Positions 23,206 to 32,464 are shown, counted from the first letter of the stretch. The stretch: 51,500 nucleotides of DNA from an uncultured Clostridia bacterium (GCA_947168005.1 CAMVKI010000002.1:1-51500), one strand, 5' to 3'. Notes: generated by a model from the letters alone, not told the origin. Translations and numbers: made by a program.

Positions 23206-24195
23206 ATGAGTGAACGAAAAAACAGACTGGACTATATCGACCGGGCCAAGGGAATTCTGATTATCCTTGTGGTGATCGGCCACATCTGGCAGGCCGGCAA
23301 GGTCTTTAATACGATTTACGTTTTTCACATGCCCGCCTTCTTCGTCATCAGCGGCCTGCTGCTGGGGATTACGAAATCCTACCGAAAGGGCTTCGGAAGC
23401 TTCTTCCTGCGGCGTCTCTATGCCTTTGGCATTCCATTCGTGTTTATTGAATTGCTTGGGGTGCTGACGGATATTATCCGAAACGGCGTCACCTTAAACT
23501 GGAAGGGCTATCTCTTCAACACCCTGAGCCTCCGCTACAACGACCATAATCTGTGGTTTATTGTTTCGCTCTTCCTGGTGGAGCTGATCTTCGCGGCGCT
23601 GGCGCTTCTGCTGCGGAAAAAATGGGCCGTGTGCGCCGCCGCTGCCGCCCTGTTTTTTGCGTCCTTCCTTCCGCTGGGGGGAATCCCGGTTTTGTCCACC
23701 CTGGCCTCCTCTATGAAATACCTGCCCTATTTCGTCGTCGGCTTCTACGGACGGGAGCTCCTGGAGCAGCGGCGTATCTGGCTGATCTGTCTCTCCGGGG
23801 CAGCGGTGCTGGCGGCCGGGCTGCTCTTCGGCCACAAATTTGCTGATTTGCGGATTCCGTTCCAGCCGCTGAAATATCTCATCCAAATCTGCTTCGGCAT
23901 CCTCGGAACGTACTTCGTTCTGCAAATCTCCGGGCCTCAGCCGCCGGAGCCCTTCAACCGGATTCTGAGCGGGGCCGGAAGGAATTCCATCATCATTTTC
24001 GGCACGCACCACATCATTTACGCGGCTGTGGGGGTCTTGCTGGGCATTTCCGACTTCGGTACGACGCCGCTCTGGGCGGGCCTGATTATGCTGGCGGCGG
24101 TGGCCGTCCTGGAGCCGCCGATCATCTATATCATCAACCGCTGGCTGCCCTTCCTGGCCGGAAAGCATTACCCGAAGCGTACAGCCGGAAACTGA
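23206..24195 (+). CDS. Acyltransferase-3 family membrane protein
   Basis: A 329-residue protein with about ten membrane segments. The N-terminal DYIDRAKGILIILVVIGHIW carries the conserved R...His pattern of acyltransferase family 3, and VFHMPAFFVISGLL follows, as in OafA/WecH. Such enzymes O-acetylate or O-acylate surface sugars using cytoplasmic acyl-CoA. It lies between the Stealth and LicD genes. Another acyltransferase-3 protein is at 40133-41344. Confidence 0.85.
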   Translation: MSERKNRLDYIDRAKGILIILVVIGHIWQAGKVFNTIYVFHMPAFFVISGLLLGITKSYRKGFGSFFLRRLYAFGIPFVFIELLGVLTDIIRNGVTLNWKGYLFNTLSLRYNDHNLWFIVSLFLVELIFAALALLLRKKWAVCAAAAALFFASFLPLGGIPVLSTLASSMKYLPYFVVGFYGRELLEQRRIWLICLSGAAVLAAGLLFGHKFADLRIPFQPLKYLIQICFGILGTYFVLQISGPQPPEPFNRILSGAGRNSIIIFGTHHIIYAAVGVLLGISDFGTTPLWAGLIMLAAVAVLEPPIIYIINRWLPFLAGKHYPKRTAGN

Positions 24196-24225
24196 ATTGA
24201 AACTATCTGCTTTACGGAGGCTTTT

Positions 24226-25239
24226 ATGAGCATCAGAGAAAAGCTGAAAAAGGTCCTGCCCTCCTACCGAACGGAGCGCAGGATGAAGGAAGCCATGGAG
24301 GAGCTGAGGCAGGAGCTCCGGGAGATGGACAAAAAGCAGGAATACCTGTTCTGGCTCTCCCAGACCCGGCCCGGCGAGACCATGCAGCAAGCGAAGGAAC
24401 GCCTCATGCCGCAGCTTCCCAGGGCCACGGGCCGCCTGCGGAACATCCAGCTGGCGGAGAACCATATCCTGCGGCGGGTCAAAGAACTCTGCGATGCCAA
24501 CGGTCTGGGCCTCTTTCTGATCGGCGGGACCCTGCTGGGCGCCGTGCGGCACAGGGGCTTCATCCCCTGGGACAACGACGTGGACGTGGGCATGCTGATG
24601 CCCGACTATCTGAAGCTGCGGGAGCTGCTTGCCAAGGACCCGGAGCTCAGCCTGGAGTATTACTACAACTACGAGGTCGGCCTGCGGATGTCCAAGGTCA
24701 AGTTCCGGGCCGTGGACGTGTTCTGGATCGACATCATCGTCTTTGACCGGATCGACGCGACTCCGGAGAAGGCCGAAGCGGTCTGGGAGGAATCGGTCCG
24801 GGTCAACACGGCCTTCAGCCGTCAGATCCGGGAGCTCACGGAGCCCCTGCGGGACTCCTATCCCGGCAGACCGACGCCGAACCCGGCGCTGGACGGCCGG
24901 ATTGCCGCTCTGGCGGCAGAGCAGGCGGCAGCCTTCCCCGGCATCGGGGAGGGAGCGTACTTCTTCGGGAGCCTGGACACCCCCTTCTGGGCCAGGGACC
25001 CCCGGGGAATCAAGCTGTACAGCCGCCATTTCCCCCTGTGCAAAAACGCGGTGGAGTTCGAGGGCGTTTTCTACGACGCCTGGGACCACTATGAGGAGGC
25101 CCTGACGGACTTCTACGGCGATTACTGGTCCCTGCCCCGGTCCATCTCCGAGCCCCATTCCACGGAGCTGGACGAGGGTCTGGAGGAGGGCTTCGCCTAT
25201 CTGCGGAGCCGCGGGATCATTCCCGCTGACGAAGGATAA
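24226..25239 (+). CDS. LicD-family phosphotransferase with N-terminal helical extension
   Basis: A 337-residue protein. Residues 1-60 are highly charged and likely a coiled coil (ERRMKEAMEELRQELREMDK). The LicD core then has GGTLLGAVRHRGFIPWDNDV followed by DVGMLMPDYLKLRE, with VFWIDIIVFDRID later. The core matches LicD more than the nucleotidyltransferase in general. The next gene, a CDP-forming cytidylyltransferase, starts 12 bases after, suggesting that this LicD uses the CDP-alcohol made by it (inference). Confidence 0.85.
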   Translation: MSIREKLKKVLPSYRTERRMKEAMEELRQELREMDKKQEYLFWLSQTRPGETMQQAKERLMPQLPRATGRLRNIQLAENHILRRVKELCDANGLGLFLIGGTLLGAVRHRGFIPWDNDVDVGMLMPDYLKLRELLAKDPELSLEYYYNYEVGLRMSKVKFRAVDVFWIDIIVFDRIDATPEKAEAVWEESVRVNTAFSRQIRELTEPLRDSYPGRPTPNPALDGRIAALAAEQAAAFPGIGEGAYFFGSLDTPFWARDPRGIKLYSRHFPLCKNAVEFEGVFYDAWDHYEEALTDFYGDYWSLPRSISEPHSTELDEGLEEGFAYLRSRGIIPADEG

Positions 25240-25251
25240 GGAGGAAAAACT

Positions 25252-25716
25252 ATGGTGATCGGATATACCACCGGCGTCTACGATCTGTTTCACGTCGGCC
25301 ATCTGAACCTGCTGAAAAACGCCAAGGGGCTCTGCGACAAGCTCATCGTAGGTGTGACCGTGGACGAACTGGTGCTCTACAAGGGCAAGAGAGCCATGAT
25401 CCCCTTTGAGGACCGGATCGAGATTGTCCGGAGCTGCCGCTATGTGGACGCGGCGGTGCCCCAGTATGACATGGACAAGCTCAGCGCCTGCAAGAAGCTC
25501 GGGGCCTCCATCCTTTTTGTGGGCGACGACTGGTACGGCACGGAAAAATGGAAGCAATACGAGGAGGACTTCGCCCGGGAGGGGATCAAAATCATCTACT
25601 TCCCCTACACCAAGGGCGTCTCCTCCACCAAGATCACCCAGGCGCTCCACGACGCCAGAGGCTGGAGCACCGAGGCGGCCCAAAAGCTGATGAGCGGAGG
25701 CGAAAACAATGGTTGA
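25252..25716 (+). CDS. TagD-like cytidylyltransferase
   Basis: A 154-residue protein with the cytidylyltransferase pattern GVYDLFHVGH at 8-17 (HxGH site), R55 in FEDRIEIVRSCRYVD, GDDWYGTEKW at 91-100 and YTKGVSSTKI at 119-128. TagD makes CDP-glycerol from glycerol-3-phosphate and CTP. The RTxGISTT signature of TagD and of choline/ethanolamine-phosphate relatives is here YTKGVSST, with Arg replaced by Tyr, so the phospho-alcohol could differ. It is flanked by LicD and by an asparagine-synthase-like gene that overlaps its 3' end by 8 bp. AAGGAGG precedes the ATG. Confidence 0.85.
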   Translation: MVIGYTTGVYDLFHVGHLNLLKNAKGLCDKLIVGVTVDELVLYKGKRAMIPFEDRIEIVRSCRYVDAAVPQYDMDKLSACKKLGASILFVGDDWYGTEKWKQYEEDFAREGIKIIYFPYTKGVSSTKITQALHDARGWSTEAAQKLMSGGENNG

Positions 25717-26749
25717 CAAGAATTACTGCATGAGCTCCTTCCTGGCCCTGCGCTACGTGGAGAAGCCCGGCGTCAGCTTCACCGACACCCTGCCCTATCG
25801 CCGCCCGGAGCTGAAGGAGGGTGAAAAATACCGGGTCCGCACAGCTGCGGACGTTGGCGAGGCGATCCGGAAGCAGCTGGAGCCCCTGAAGCGGAAGTAC
25901 GGCAAAATCGGCCTGCTCCTCTCCGGCGGCATGGACTCCTCCATCCTCGCCTCCTATCTGCCCGGCTGCGAGGCCTACACCTTCCGCTTTTTAGGCGGCG
26001 CCTTCCAGGCGGAGGAGCTCCGCCGGGCGGAGGGCTTCGCCGCCCGCAACGGCATGAAGCTCCACTACGTGGATATATCCTGGGAGAGCGTGGAACAGAG
26101 CATTGAGCCCGTCATGCGCTCCAAGGGCGGCCCGGTCCACTCCATCGAGCCCCAGCTCTATTACGCCGCCATGCAGGCGAAGCGGGACGGCGTGGAGCTG
26201 TTGGTCTTTGGCGACGGGGCGGACTACGTCTTCGGCGGCATGGATCAGCTTCTGTCCAAAGACTGGACCTTCGACGCATACATGGCCCGCAGCATTTACG
26301 TGGAGCCTGCCGAGGTCCTGAGGGAGCCGGTCAGCATGCAATACCTCTTTGAGCGCTACCGCCAGGGGGAAAAGATCGACTTCATGCGCTTTTATGACGT
26401 CGTGGTTACCGAGGAGAGCTACGGCTCCTATGAGAATGCTTTCTCCGCGGCGGGGATCGAGGCCTTCGATCCCTACGAGGCCATGGAGCGGGCGGAGCCT
26501 CTGGATCTGAAACGGATCCGGAGCGGCGAGTCCAAGTATCTGATCCGCGAGCTCTTCCGGATGCGCTATCCGGAGCTCCCCGTGCCGGAGAAGCTGCCCA
26601 TGCCCCGGCCCGTGGACGCCTATTTCAAGGACTGGACCGGCCCGGTCCGGTCGGAATTCCGGACCGATATCGACATGTCCCGTTATACCGGCAACCAGAA
26701 ATGGCTGATCTGGTGCCTGGAGCGGTTTCTGAACATGATCGAAGCATAA
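25709..26749 (+). CDS. Stand-alone asparagine-synthase-like ATP-pyrophosphatase
   Basis: A 346-residue protein with the synthetase domain only: PP-loop S72-GGMDS-77 and G168-DGADYVFGG-177, which corresponds to the GEGADELFGG motif of asparagine synthetases. There is no glutamine amidotransferase domain, so ammonia or another amine would be the nucleophile, or a partner supplies it. Its start lies inside the cytidylyltransferase gene (8-bp overlap), implying a shared pathway. One hypothesis is that it amidates or aminoacylates the phospho-alcohol head group, or its precursor. The reaction is not known. Confidence 0.75.
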   Translation: MVDKNYCMSSFLALRYVEKPGVSFTDTLPYRRPELKEGEKYRVRTAADVGEAIRKQLEPLKRKYGKIGLLLSGGMDSSILASYLPGCEAYTFRFLGGAFQAEELRRAEGFAARNGMKLHYVDISWESVEQSIEPVMRSKGGPVHSIEPQLYYAAMQAKRDGVELLVFGDGADYVFGGMDQLLSKDWTFDAYMARSIYVEPAEVLREPVSMQYLFERYRQGEKIDFMRFYDVVVTEESYGSYENAFSAAGIEAFDPYEAMERAEPLDLKRIRSGESKYLIRELFRMRYPELPVPEKLPMPRPVDAYFKDWTGPVRSEFRTDIDMSRYTGNQKWLIWCLERFLNMIEA

Positions 26750-26777
26750 TGGCCGCCTGGCCGGAAAGGAAAACGAC

Positions 26778-27752
26778 ATGCCGCAAATTTCCGTGATCGT
26801 ACCGGTCTACAAGGTGGAAGCCTATCTGCCCGCCTGTGTGGAGAGCATCCTGGGGCAGAGCTTTTCGGACCTTGAGCTGATCTTAGTGGACGACGGCTCG
26901 CCGGACAGCTGCGGCGCCCTGTGCGACGCCTATGCGGCCCGGGACCCCCGCATCCGGGTGATCCACCAGCCCAACGGCGGCCTCTCCGCCGCCCGAAACT
27001 CCGGCATGGAGATCGCTCAGGGGAAGTATATGACCTTCATCGACAGCGACGACTACGTGGCCCCGGATTATCTGGAGCTGCTGTATCGCAGTGTCGAGCA
27101 GTCCGGTGCGGAGCTTGCCGTCTGTCGGACCCGTGTTTTCGAAGACGGGCGGGACCCGGCGGCAGCTCCGTCCGCCGCCGAAGCGGACAGCAAGGTGCTG
27201 AGCGGGCGGGAGGCCGTGATTCTGCTCTACCGGGGCGACGACGCCGTTCCGGTGAACGCCTGGGGAAAGCTCTATCGCTCGGAGCTGATTGCCGATCTGC
27301 GCTTCCCGGTGGGGAAGCTCCACGAGGACCAGGCCTTTGTCCCCATCGCCTGCTGGCGGGCAAAAGCCGTGGCCGCGGTCAGCGCCGGGGCCTATTACTA
27401 CCGGGACCGCCCCGAGAGCATCACCTCTAAAAAGTTTTCCGTAAAGCGCTACGACGATATTTGGGGCGTAGACCAATGTCTGGCGTTTTTCCGACAGAAG
27501 GGCGAGACGGAGATCCTCCGGGCGGCGGAGGACAAGCGGAAGCGCCTCCTTTGCGTCTATGCGATCTACGCCAGGCGGGACGGCGTGACCGTCCCGGAGG
27601 AATACCGGGTCGGCACGTGGAAGGCCCTGCGCTATCTGCGGAGCCGGGTCTCGGAGGATAAGTACCAGTACTATCTGGCCCAGATCCATCCGAAGCTCGT
27701 CCGGCCGGACGCGGTTCTCCGGAAGCTCACTTCATTTTTTGGGAAGAATTGA
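26778..27752 (+). CDS. Family 2 glycosyltransferase
   Basis: A 324-residue GT2 enzyme: VIVPVYKVEAYLPACVESIL, VDDGSPDSCGALCDAYA, QPNGGLSAARNSGMEIAQG, FIDSDDYVAPDY, then NAWGKLYRSELI and LHEDQAFVPIACW. GGAAAGGAAAACGAC precedes the ATG. The SPDSCG form of the second motif is shared with the GT2 enzymes at 31406 and 36965. Confidence 0.9.
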   Translation: MPQISVIVPVYKVEAYLPACVESILGQSFSDLELILVDDGSPDSCGALCDAYAARDPRIRVIHQPNGGLSAARNSGMEIAQGKYMTFIDSDDYVAPDYLELLYRSVEQSGAELAVCRTRVFEDGRDPAAAPSAAEADSKVLSGREAVILLYRGDDAVPVNAWGKLYRSELIADLRFPVGKLHEDQAFVPIACWRAKAVAAVSAGAYYYRDRPESITSKKFSVKRYDDIWGVDQCLAFFRQKGETEILRAAEDKRKRLLCVYAIYARRDGVTVPEEYRVGTWKALRYLRSRVSEDKYQYYLAQIHPKLVRPDAVLRKLTSFFGKN

Positions 27753-27760
27753 GGAAGAAT

Positions 27761-28378
27761 ATGAAAAAGATAAAACGCACGATCGGAAAGATCCTGTACC
27801 ACGCGATTGGCATCCATTTGCCCATGTCCAGCTCCAGGTTCAGCTTTGGCGCCAGGAAATTCCGGCAGTTTTGCGCGCACCTGATCCTGGAGGACTGCGG
27901 CAAGTGGGTCAACATTGACAAAGGCGCCACCTTTTCAGAGGACCTGAAGCTGGGCCACGGGGCCGGGATCGGAGCACGCTGTCAGATCCCCTCCGGCGTG
28001 ACCATCGGAAAACAGGGCATGATGGGGATCGACGTGCTGATGTTTACCACCGACCACCGGCACGACGATATCACCGTCCCCATGGGCCTCCAGGGCCGCA
28101 CGGAGATCAAGCCCATTGTAATCGGAGACGACGTCTGGATCGGCTCGCGGTCTCTGATTATGAAGGGCGTCCACATCGGAAACGGCGCCATCATCGCCGC
28201 GGGCTCCGTGGTGACCAAGGATGTGCCCCCCTACGAGATCTGGGGCGGCAACCCGGCGCATTTCCTCAAATCCAGACTCCCGCAGCCGGAGCACACCGGA
28301 GCGGCGGAAGAGCCGCCTGCAGCCTCGGACGCCGTGCGTGCGGAGGAGCGGGTGGCCTCGGAGCATTCCGAAGCCTGA
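27761..28378 (+). CDS. Hexapeptide-repeat O-acetyltransferase
   Basis: A 205-residue protein with left-handed beta-helix repeats: GHGAGIGARCQIPSGVTIGK, a FTTDHRHDD loop with the catalytic His typical of the maltose/galactoside acetyltransferase group, IGDDVWIGSRSLIMKGVHIG, NGAIIAAGSVVTKDVPPYEI and WGGNPAHFLKSR. It should O-acetylate a sugar using acetyl-CoA. The C-terminal about 30 residues are Glu/Ala-rich and unlike the family. ATG 27761, after GAGGAAG, is preferred over TTG 27749. Confidence 0.88.
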   Translation: MKKIKRTIGKILYHAIGIHLPMSSSRFSFGARKFRQFCAHLILEDCGKWVNIDKGATFSEDLKLGHGAGIGARCQIPSGVTIGKQGMMGIDVLMFTTDHRHDDITVPMGLQGRTEIKPIVIGDDVWIGSRSLIMKGVHIGNGAIIAAGSVVTKDVPPYEIWGGNPAHFLKSRLPQPEHTGAAEEPPAASDAVRAEERVASEHSEA

Positions 28379-28403
28379 TCACATCATAAACGGAGATCCG
28401 CAT

Positions 28404-30569
28404 ATGAAACCAACAGCACAGCCTTCCGGCAAGAAAACTGCAATTCTGACCTGCTGCTCCCTCGGCGCGCTTGTCGCCCTGCTGGTGTCCTTGAACCGGG
28501 TCAGGATCGCCGTGGTTGTCGGGTGTTTTCTCATCCTCTGTCTGGCGCTGCTTCTCACGGGGCGAAGACTTCGCTTTGGCAAACAGCAGCTGGCGCCGAC
28601 CGCAGCGATTCTGCTCTTTGCCGTCGGCCGATTTTATAATCGCTGGCAAAACGCCTCCTTAGTCAGAAGGCTTGCCTCGCAGATCTCGCTGTCATCGGGC
28701 GCCTTTCTCATTCTGGCAGGCTTCGCCCTGGCATTGTTGGCCTTCTATGGGTTGAATGTGTGTCTGAATGCCCTGGAGGGCTCGCGGACCTTTGGGCGTG
28801 TCTCCCGCAGTACAAAAGCGATAAGCGTCGTACTGCCGGTCGTGCTGTTCTTCCTGGAGCTTCTTCAGCTTCAGCGGAGCTGTCTGGATATGCTGGGAGA
28901 CTGCGTCCGCGTCCGGCCATTCTCGCTGCTGCTGAACCTTGGGATCCTTCTGCTTGTGTGGCTGCTGCTGTCTTTGCTTTCCCAGAGCCGCAGGCGCGGG
29001 GCCGTTCTGAGCTGCTGTCTTGTCGCCCTGCTTTCCATCGTCAACTACTATGTGATCGCCTTTCACGGAAGTCCGCTTTTCCCCAGTGAATTCGCAAACG
29101 CAAAGACGGCTATGAACGTGCTCGGCGCCTATTCCCTGTTCTTCGGACCGGAGATCGCGGAGATTCTGGGGCTCCTGCTCCTGGAGCTGTATCTGATCAG
29201 CCGCTTTCGGATGGAAGAGCCAAAGCGCCGTCTGCGTTGGAGCTTCCGTACCGCGTTGCTGCTTGTCCTCGACGCGGCCTTCCTCTATACGTTCCTGTAC
29301 AGCCCGATCGCCGTGGATCAGAGCGTGAAATTCTCCTGGCGCACCGCAATCAAGGAAAACGGCTATCTGTGCTGCTCGGCGGCGAATATTGAGCAGGTGC
29401 TTCATCCGATCCGCAGGCCCTCCGGCTATTCATCTGACCGCATCGAGATCCCGGAGGGGAAGGCCGGGACCGCAGAGCAGTTCCCGGATATCATCCTGAT
29501 TCTGAACGAATCCTTCTGTGATCTGTCCGACTACAGCGGAATCGAGACTGACCGGGACTATCTGGCGCCGTTCTACGGGATCGAAAATGCCTGCTACGGC
29601 AAGGCCTATTCGCCCAATGTGGGCGGCGGCACCAACAACACGGAGTTTGAGCTTCTGACCTCCTGCTCCATGTATCTGCTGCCAAACTATGCGCCGTTTA
29701 ATTACATCCGCTTCACGTCCCGGAACGCGACGCTGCCGACCTATCTCAAGGAGCTGGGCTATACGACGACGGCGCTGCACAGCAACGACGGGACGAACTA
29801 TTCCCGCCATATCGCCTTTCCCGCCATGGGCTTTGATCACGTCATTATGGGAAAGGGCAGCTTCTCCGAGATGCGGTACTATGGAAACCGACACATCCTG
29901 GACGAGGACGATTTCAAGGGACTGATCGAGAAATATGAAGCGGACCCCGGCGCGCATCGCTTCTGCTATCTGCTGACCTTCCAGAACCACGGCGGCTATG
30001 ACAGCAACGATCCCGCTCTGGATACGGTGCATGTGACGGAGGACCTGGGAGATATGACCGAAGAGGTGAACGAATATCTGTCCTCCGTGGCCCTGTCCGC
30101 GGAGGCCTTCCGGGACATGACGGACTATTTTTCCCGCAGCGAGCGTCCGGTCGTTATCTGCATGGTGGGGGACCACGCGCCGTCTTTCATCGGCCAAATG
30201 CCTTCGGCCTGCCCCAGAAGCGCCGAGGAGGACGATCTGATGAAGAAATGTGTACCCTTTGTGATTTGGGCAAACTATCCGGTCTCCTTCCCGGAGGAAC
30301 CCATTGAGACCTCCATGACCGACCTGCTCCCCCTCCTGCTGTCCTATGCGGGAATGCCGGAGACCCCCTTCTATCAAGGCGTCCTGGAGCTCCATGACCG
30401 TTTTCCGGTGCGGACCAGCAACGGAACCGTTCTCGACGCGGCGGGGACGATCAGTCAATACGATGAAAACGATCCCCGCTATGAATTGATTCAAAATTAC
30501 TACAATATGGAATATAATCTTCTCACGGACGGCGAGGATTATCTGGACGCTCTGACAGAGCTTCCGTAG
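28404..30569 (+). CDS. LTA-synthase-like phosphoglycerol transferase
   Basis: A 721-residue membrane enzyme. Hydrophobic segments occupy about 12-300. The extracellular sulfatase-fold domain begins near 358: E369 in IILILNESF (metal ligand), GGT410NNTEFE with T410 as the probable Thr nucleophile, H529 in FQNHGGYD, and D590-H591 in MVGDHAPS. These match LtaS/OpgB-type enzymes, which move glycerol-phosphate from phosphatidylglycerol to an acceptor outside the membrane. The N-terminal membrane region is about 300 residues, longer than the five-helix LtaS part. It probably adds phosphoglycerol to this locus's glycan (inference). Confidence 0.82.
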   Translation: MKPTAQPSGKKTAILTCCSLGALVALLVSLNRVRIAVVVGCFLILCLALLLTGRRLRFGKQQLAPTAAILLFAVGRFYNRWQNASLVRRLASQISLSSGAFLILAGFALALLAFYGLNVCLNALEGSRTFGRVSRSTKAISVVLPVVLFFLELLQLQRSCLDMLGDCVRVRPFSLLLNLGILLLVWLLLSLLSQSRRRGAVLSCCLVALLSIVNYYVIAFHGSPLFPSEFANAKTAMNVLGAYSLFFGPEIAEILGLLLLELYLISRFRMEEPKRRLRWSFRTALLLVLDAAFLYTFLYSPIAVDQSVKFSWRTAIKENGYLCCSAANIEQVLHPIRRPSGYSSDRIEIPEGKAGTAEQFPDIILILNESFCDLSDYSGIETDRDYLAPFYGIENACYGKAYSPNVGGGTNNTEFELLTSCSMYLLPNYAPFNYIRFTSRNATLPTYLKELGYTTTALHSNDGTNYSRHIAFPAMGFDHVIMGKGSFSEMRYYGNRHILDEDDFKGLIEKYEADPGAHRFCYLLTFQNHGGYDSNDPALDTVHVTEDLGDMTEEVNEYLSSVALSAEAFRDMTDYFSRSERPVVICMVGDHAPSFIGQMPSACPRSAEEDDLMKKCVPFVIWANYPVSFPEEPIETSMTDLLPLLLSYAGMPETPFYQGVLELHDRFPVRTSNGTVLDAAGTISQYDENDPRYELIQNYYNMEYNLLTDGEDYLDALTELP

Positions 30570-30597
30570 ACAAGCCTCGAAAAAAGGAAGGCAGATA

Positions 30598-30738
30598 TGA
30601 CAGCGAATACGCAGACACAAAATCGACTGTCGGGCAGAGGGAAGCTTTCGGCTCCGGGGGCAAAGCCTGCGCCATTGCGGACAGCGGAAGAGGACGGGCT
30701 CCGGCCCGCCGGGGAAGGGCGTGACGCCCATGGCTGAG
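30598..30738 (+). CDS. Possible 46-residue protein overlapping the second DUF1919 gene
   Basis: AAAGGAAGGCAGAT precedes an ATG at 30598 that opens a 46-codon frame (MTANTQTQNRLSGRGKLSAP...) ending with TGA at 30736-30738, nine bases past the DUF1919 ATG. Composition is Pro/Gly/Arg-rich with no recognised domain. The ribosome site is better than that of the DUF1919 gene, so it may be an upstream coupling peptide, or the relic of a frameshifted N-terminal extension. Low confidence. Confidence 0.35.
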
Positions 30739-31404
30739 GGCAGGGGAGGGGGCTTCTCCGGCAGGCTCCGCGACGTTCTCCTGAAGACCTGGCGCGGCCT
30801 GCGGAGACTGCGGCTGCGCAAGCGGGACTTCACCTTGATCACCAACAACTGCATTGCGGGCATCATTTATCACGACCTGGGCCTGCCATTTCTGACGCCC
30901 ACGGTCAATCTCTTCTTCGAGGACGAGGACTTCTTCCGCTTTGTGGGCAATCTGGAGCACTACTTGAGCTGCGGAATCGAGGAGGTCCATCGATCAGGAG
31001 TATCCTATCCGCTGGGCCTGCTGCGGCGCGGAGAGGAAAGCGTTACCGTCCATTTCATGCACTACGACAGCTTTCAACAGGCCGCCGCCAAGTGGAAGGA
31101 GCGGGCCGCCCGGGTGAACCTGAAAAACCTCTGTATTATCTTTGAATATCCCGGCCTGGACGCCGCGCCGGCGCGGCAGGAGGCCGTCAAGCGGCAGTTT
31201 GACGCCATCCCCTGGGAGCGGAAGGTCCTGCTGACCGGAAAGCGCTCCGCCCTGTCCGGGAAGAACGTCCGACGCCTGCGCTTCTATGACCGGGACTATT
31301 ACCCCGGCAAATTCGTCGCTCCGAACAAGCGCCTTCCCTTCCGAAGGTATCTGGACGAGTTCGACTATATTTCCTTCTTCAACCGTCCTCCGAAAGGGGA
31401 GTAA
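30730..31404 (+). CDS. DUF1919-family exopolysaccharide protein
   Basis: A 224-residue protein. The core has FTLITNNCIAGIIYHDLGLP, TPTVNLFFEDEDFFRFVGNL and VHFMHYDSFQQAAAKWKERA, parallel to the paralogue at 15335-16066. The activity of DUF1919 is not established. ATG 30730 is used; a GTG three codons upstream is possible. GGGAAGGG lies about ten bases before. The next gene starts one base after the stop. Confidence 0.75.
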   Translation: MAEGRGGGFSGRLRDVLLKTWRGLRRLRLRKRDFTLITNNCIAGIIYHDLGLPFLTPTVNLFFEDEDFFRFVGNLEHYLSCGIEEVHRSGVSYPLGLLRRGEESVTVHFMHYDSFQQAAAKWKERAARVNLKNLCIIFEYPGLDAAPARQEAVKRQFDAIPWERKVLLTGKRSALSGKNVRRLRFYDRDYYPGKFVAPNKRLPFRRYLDEFDYISFFNRPPKGE

Positions 31405-31405
31405 C

Positions 31406-32464
31406 ATGGAACAGGCAAAAGAAAACAAAAGGCCCCGGGTCAGCGTGATCGTCCCGGTCTACAAGGCCGAGGCCTTTCTGGACCAGTGCGTACAGAGTAT
31501 GCTGGCCCAGACCGAGCGGGACTTCGAGCTCCTGCTGATCGACGACGGCTCCCCGGACAATTCCCCGGCCATGTGCGACGCCTGGGCGGCCCGGGATGCC
31601 CGGATCCGGGTGCTCCACAAGCCCAACGGCGGCGTCTCCTCCGCCCGGAACGCGGGGCTGGACGCGGCCGGGGGGGAATTTATCGTCTTTCTCGACAGCG
31701 ACGACTGGGCGGAGCCGGACTATCTGGCGCGGCTGCTGGCCCTGCAAGCGCAGACCGCGGAGGAGGGCGTGCTGGTCATGACCGACTATCAGCCCTTCGC
31801 CCCGGAGGGCCCCGAGGCCCGGGACTTCCCGGCCCCCTTCACGGCCCGGCTGGACGGCCCCGACGCCGATCCCCAGGCCTTCCGGGACCTGATCTTCGGC
31901 TTCCGTCTCTTCCCGCCCTACTGCAAGCTCTACCGGCGGGAGCTGATCGAAGCCCTGAAGCTGCGCTTCGACACCTCCATCCGCACGGCGGAGGACTTCG
32001 ACTTCAATATGCGCTATCTCTCGGGGGTGAAGGCCGTCCGCTACGAAGCGGCGGCAACCTACCACTACCGGGTGGACTATAAACGCTACCGCCCCTCCAA
32101 CCACGGCGTCCTCGGGGACTCCGAGATCAGGAGCGCCCACATCATGGCCCACGGCATCACGGATCTGGCGAAGCGCATGGGCCAATACGAGACCCTCCGG
32201 CCCGAGATCGAGGCCTGGGCGGCCAACAAGCACTATTTCAACCGGATGCCCATGCTCTTCGCCCCCAGCGAGGCCGTGGGCAGGGCGGAGCGGAAGCAGC
32301 TCTACAGGCGGCTCATCGCGGATTCCGTCTACCGGGAGGCCGCCAGGGCCGGAGCCCGGCAGCTTCCGAAGAGCACCACCAGGCAGATCGCCCGCTTCGC
32401 GGACCGCTTCCCGGTGTGGAGCCTGTTCTATCAGCTCGTACACAAAGACACGGATAAGGAATAA
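31406..32464 (+). CDS. Family 2 glycosyltransferase
   Basis: A 352-residue GT2 enzyme: VIVPVYKAEAFLDQCVQSML, IDDGSPDNSPAMCDAWA, KPNGGVSSARNAGLDAAGG, FLDSDDWAEPDY, and ETAEDFDFN-like TAEDFDFNMRYL on the acceptor side. The AAGGGGAG near its ATG is within the previous gene's end. Its TAA is immediately followed, in the same frame, by the permease scar, so the deletion that made the scar fused right at its 3' end. Confidence 0.9.
   Translation: MEQAKENKRPRVSVIVPVYKAEAFLDQCVQSMLAQTERDFELLLIDDGSPDNSPAMCDAWAARDARIRVLHKPNGGVSSARNAGLDAAGGEFIVFLDSDDWAEPDYLARLLALQAQTAEEGVLVMTDYQPFAPEGPEARDFPAPFTARLDGPDADPQAFRDLIFGFRLFPPYCKLYRRELIEALKLRFDTSIRTAEDFDFNMRYLSGVKAVRYEAAATYHYRVDYKRYRPSNHGVLGDSEIRSAHIMAHGITDLAKRMGQYETLRPEIEAWAANKHYFNRMPMLFAPSEAVGRAERKQLYRRLIADSVYREAARAGARQLPKSTTRQIARFADRFPVWSLFYQLVHKDTDKE

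Noticed and set aside
23494-25719. Minus-strand open frame of 741 codons across the acyltransferase, LicD and cytidylyltransferase genes
   Set aside because: Covers three well-motivated plus-strand genes and has no recognisable domain; a GC shadow.
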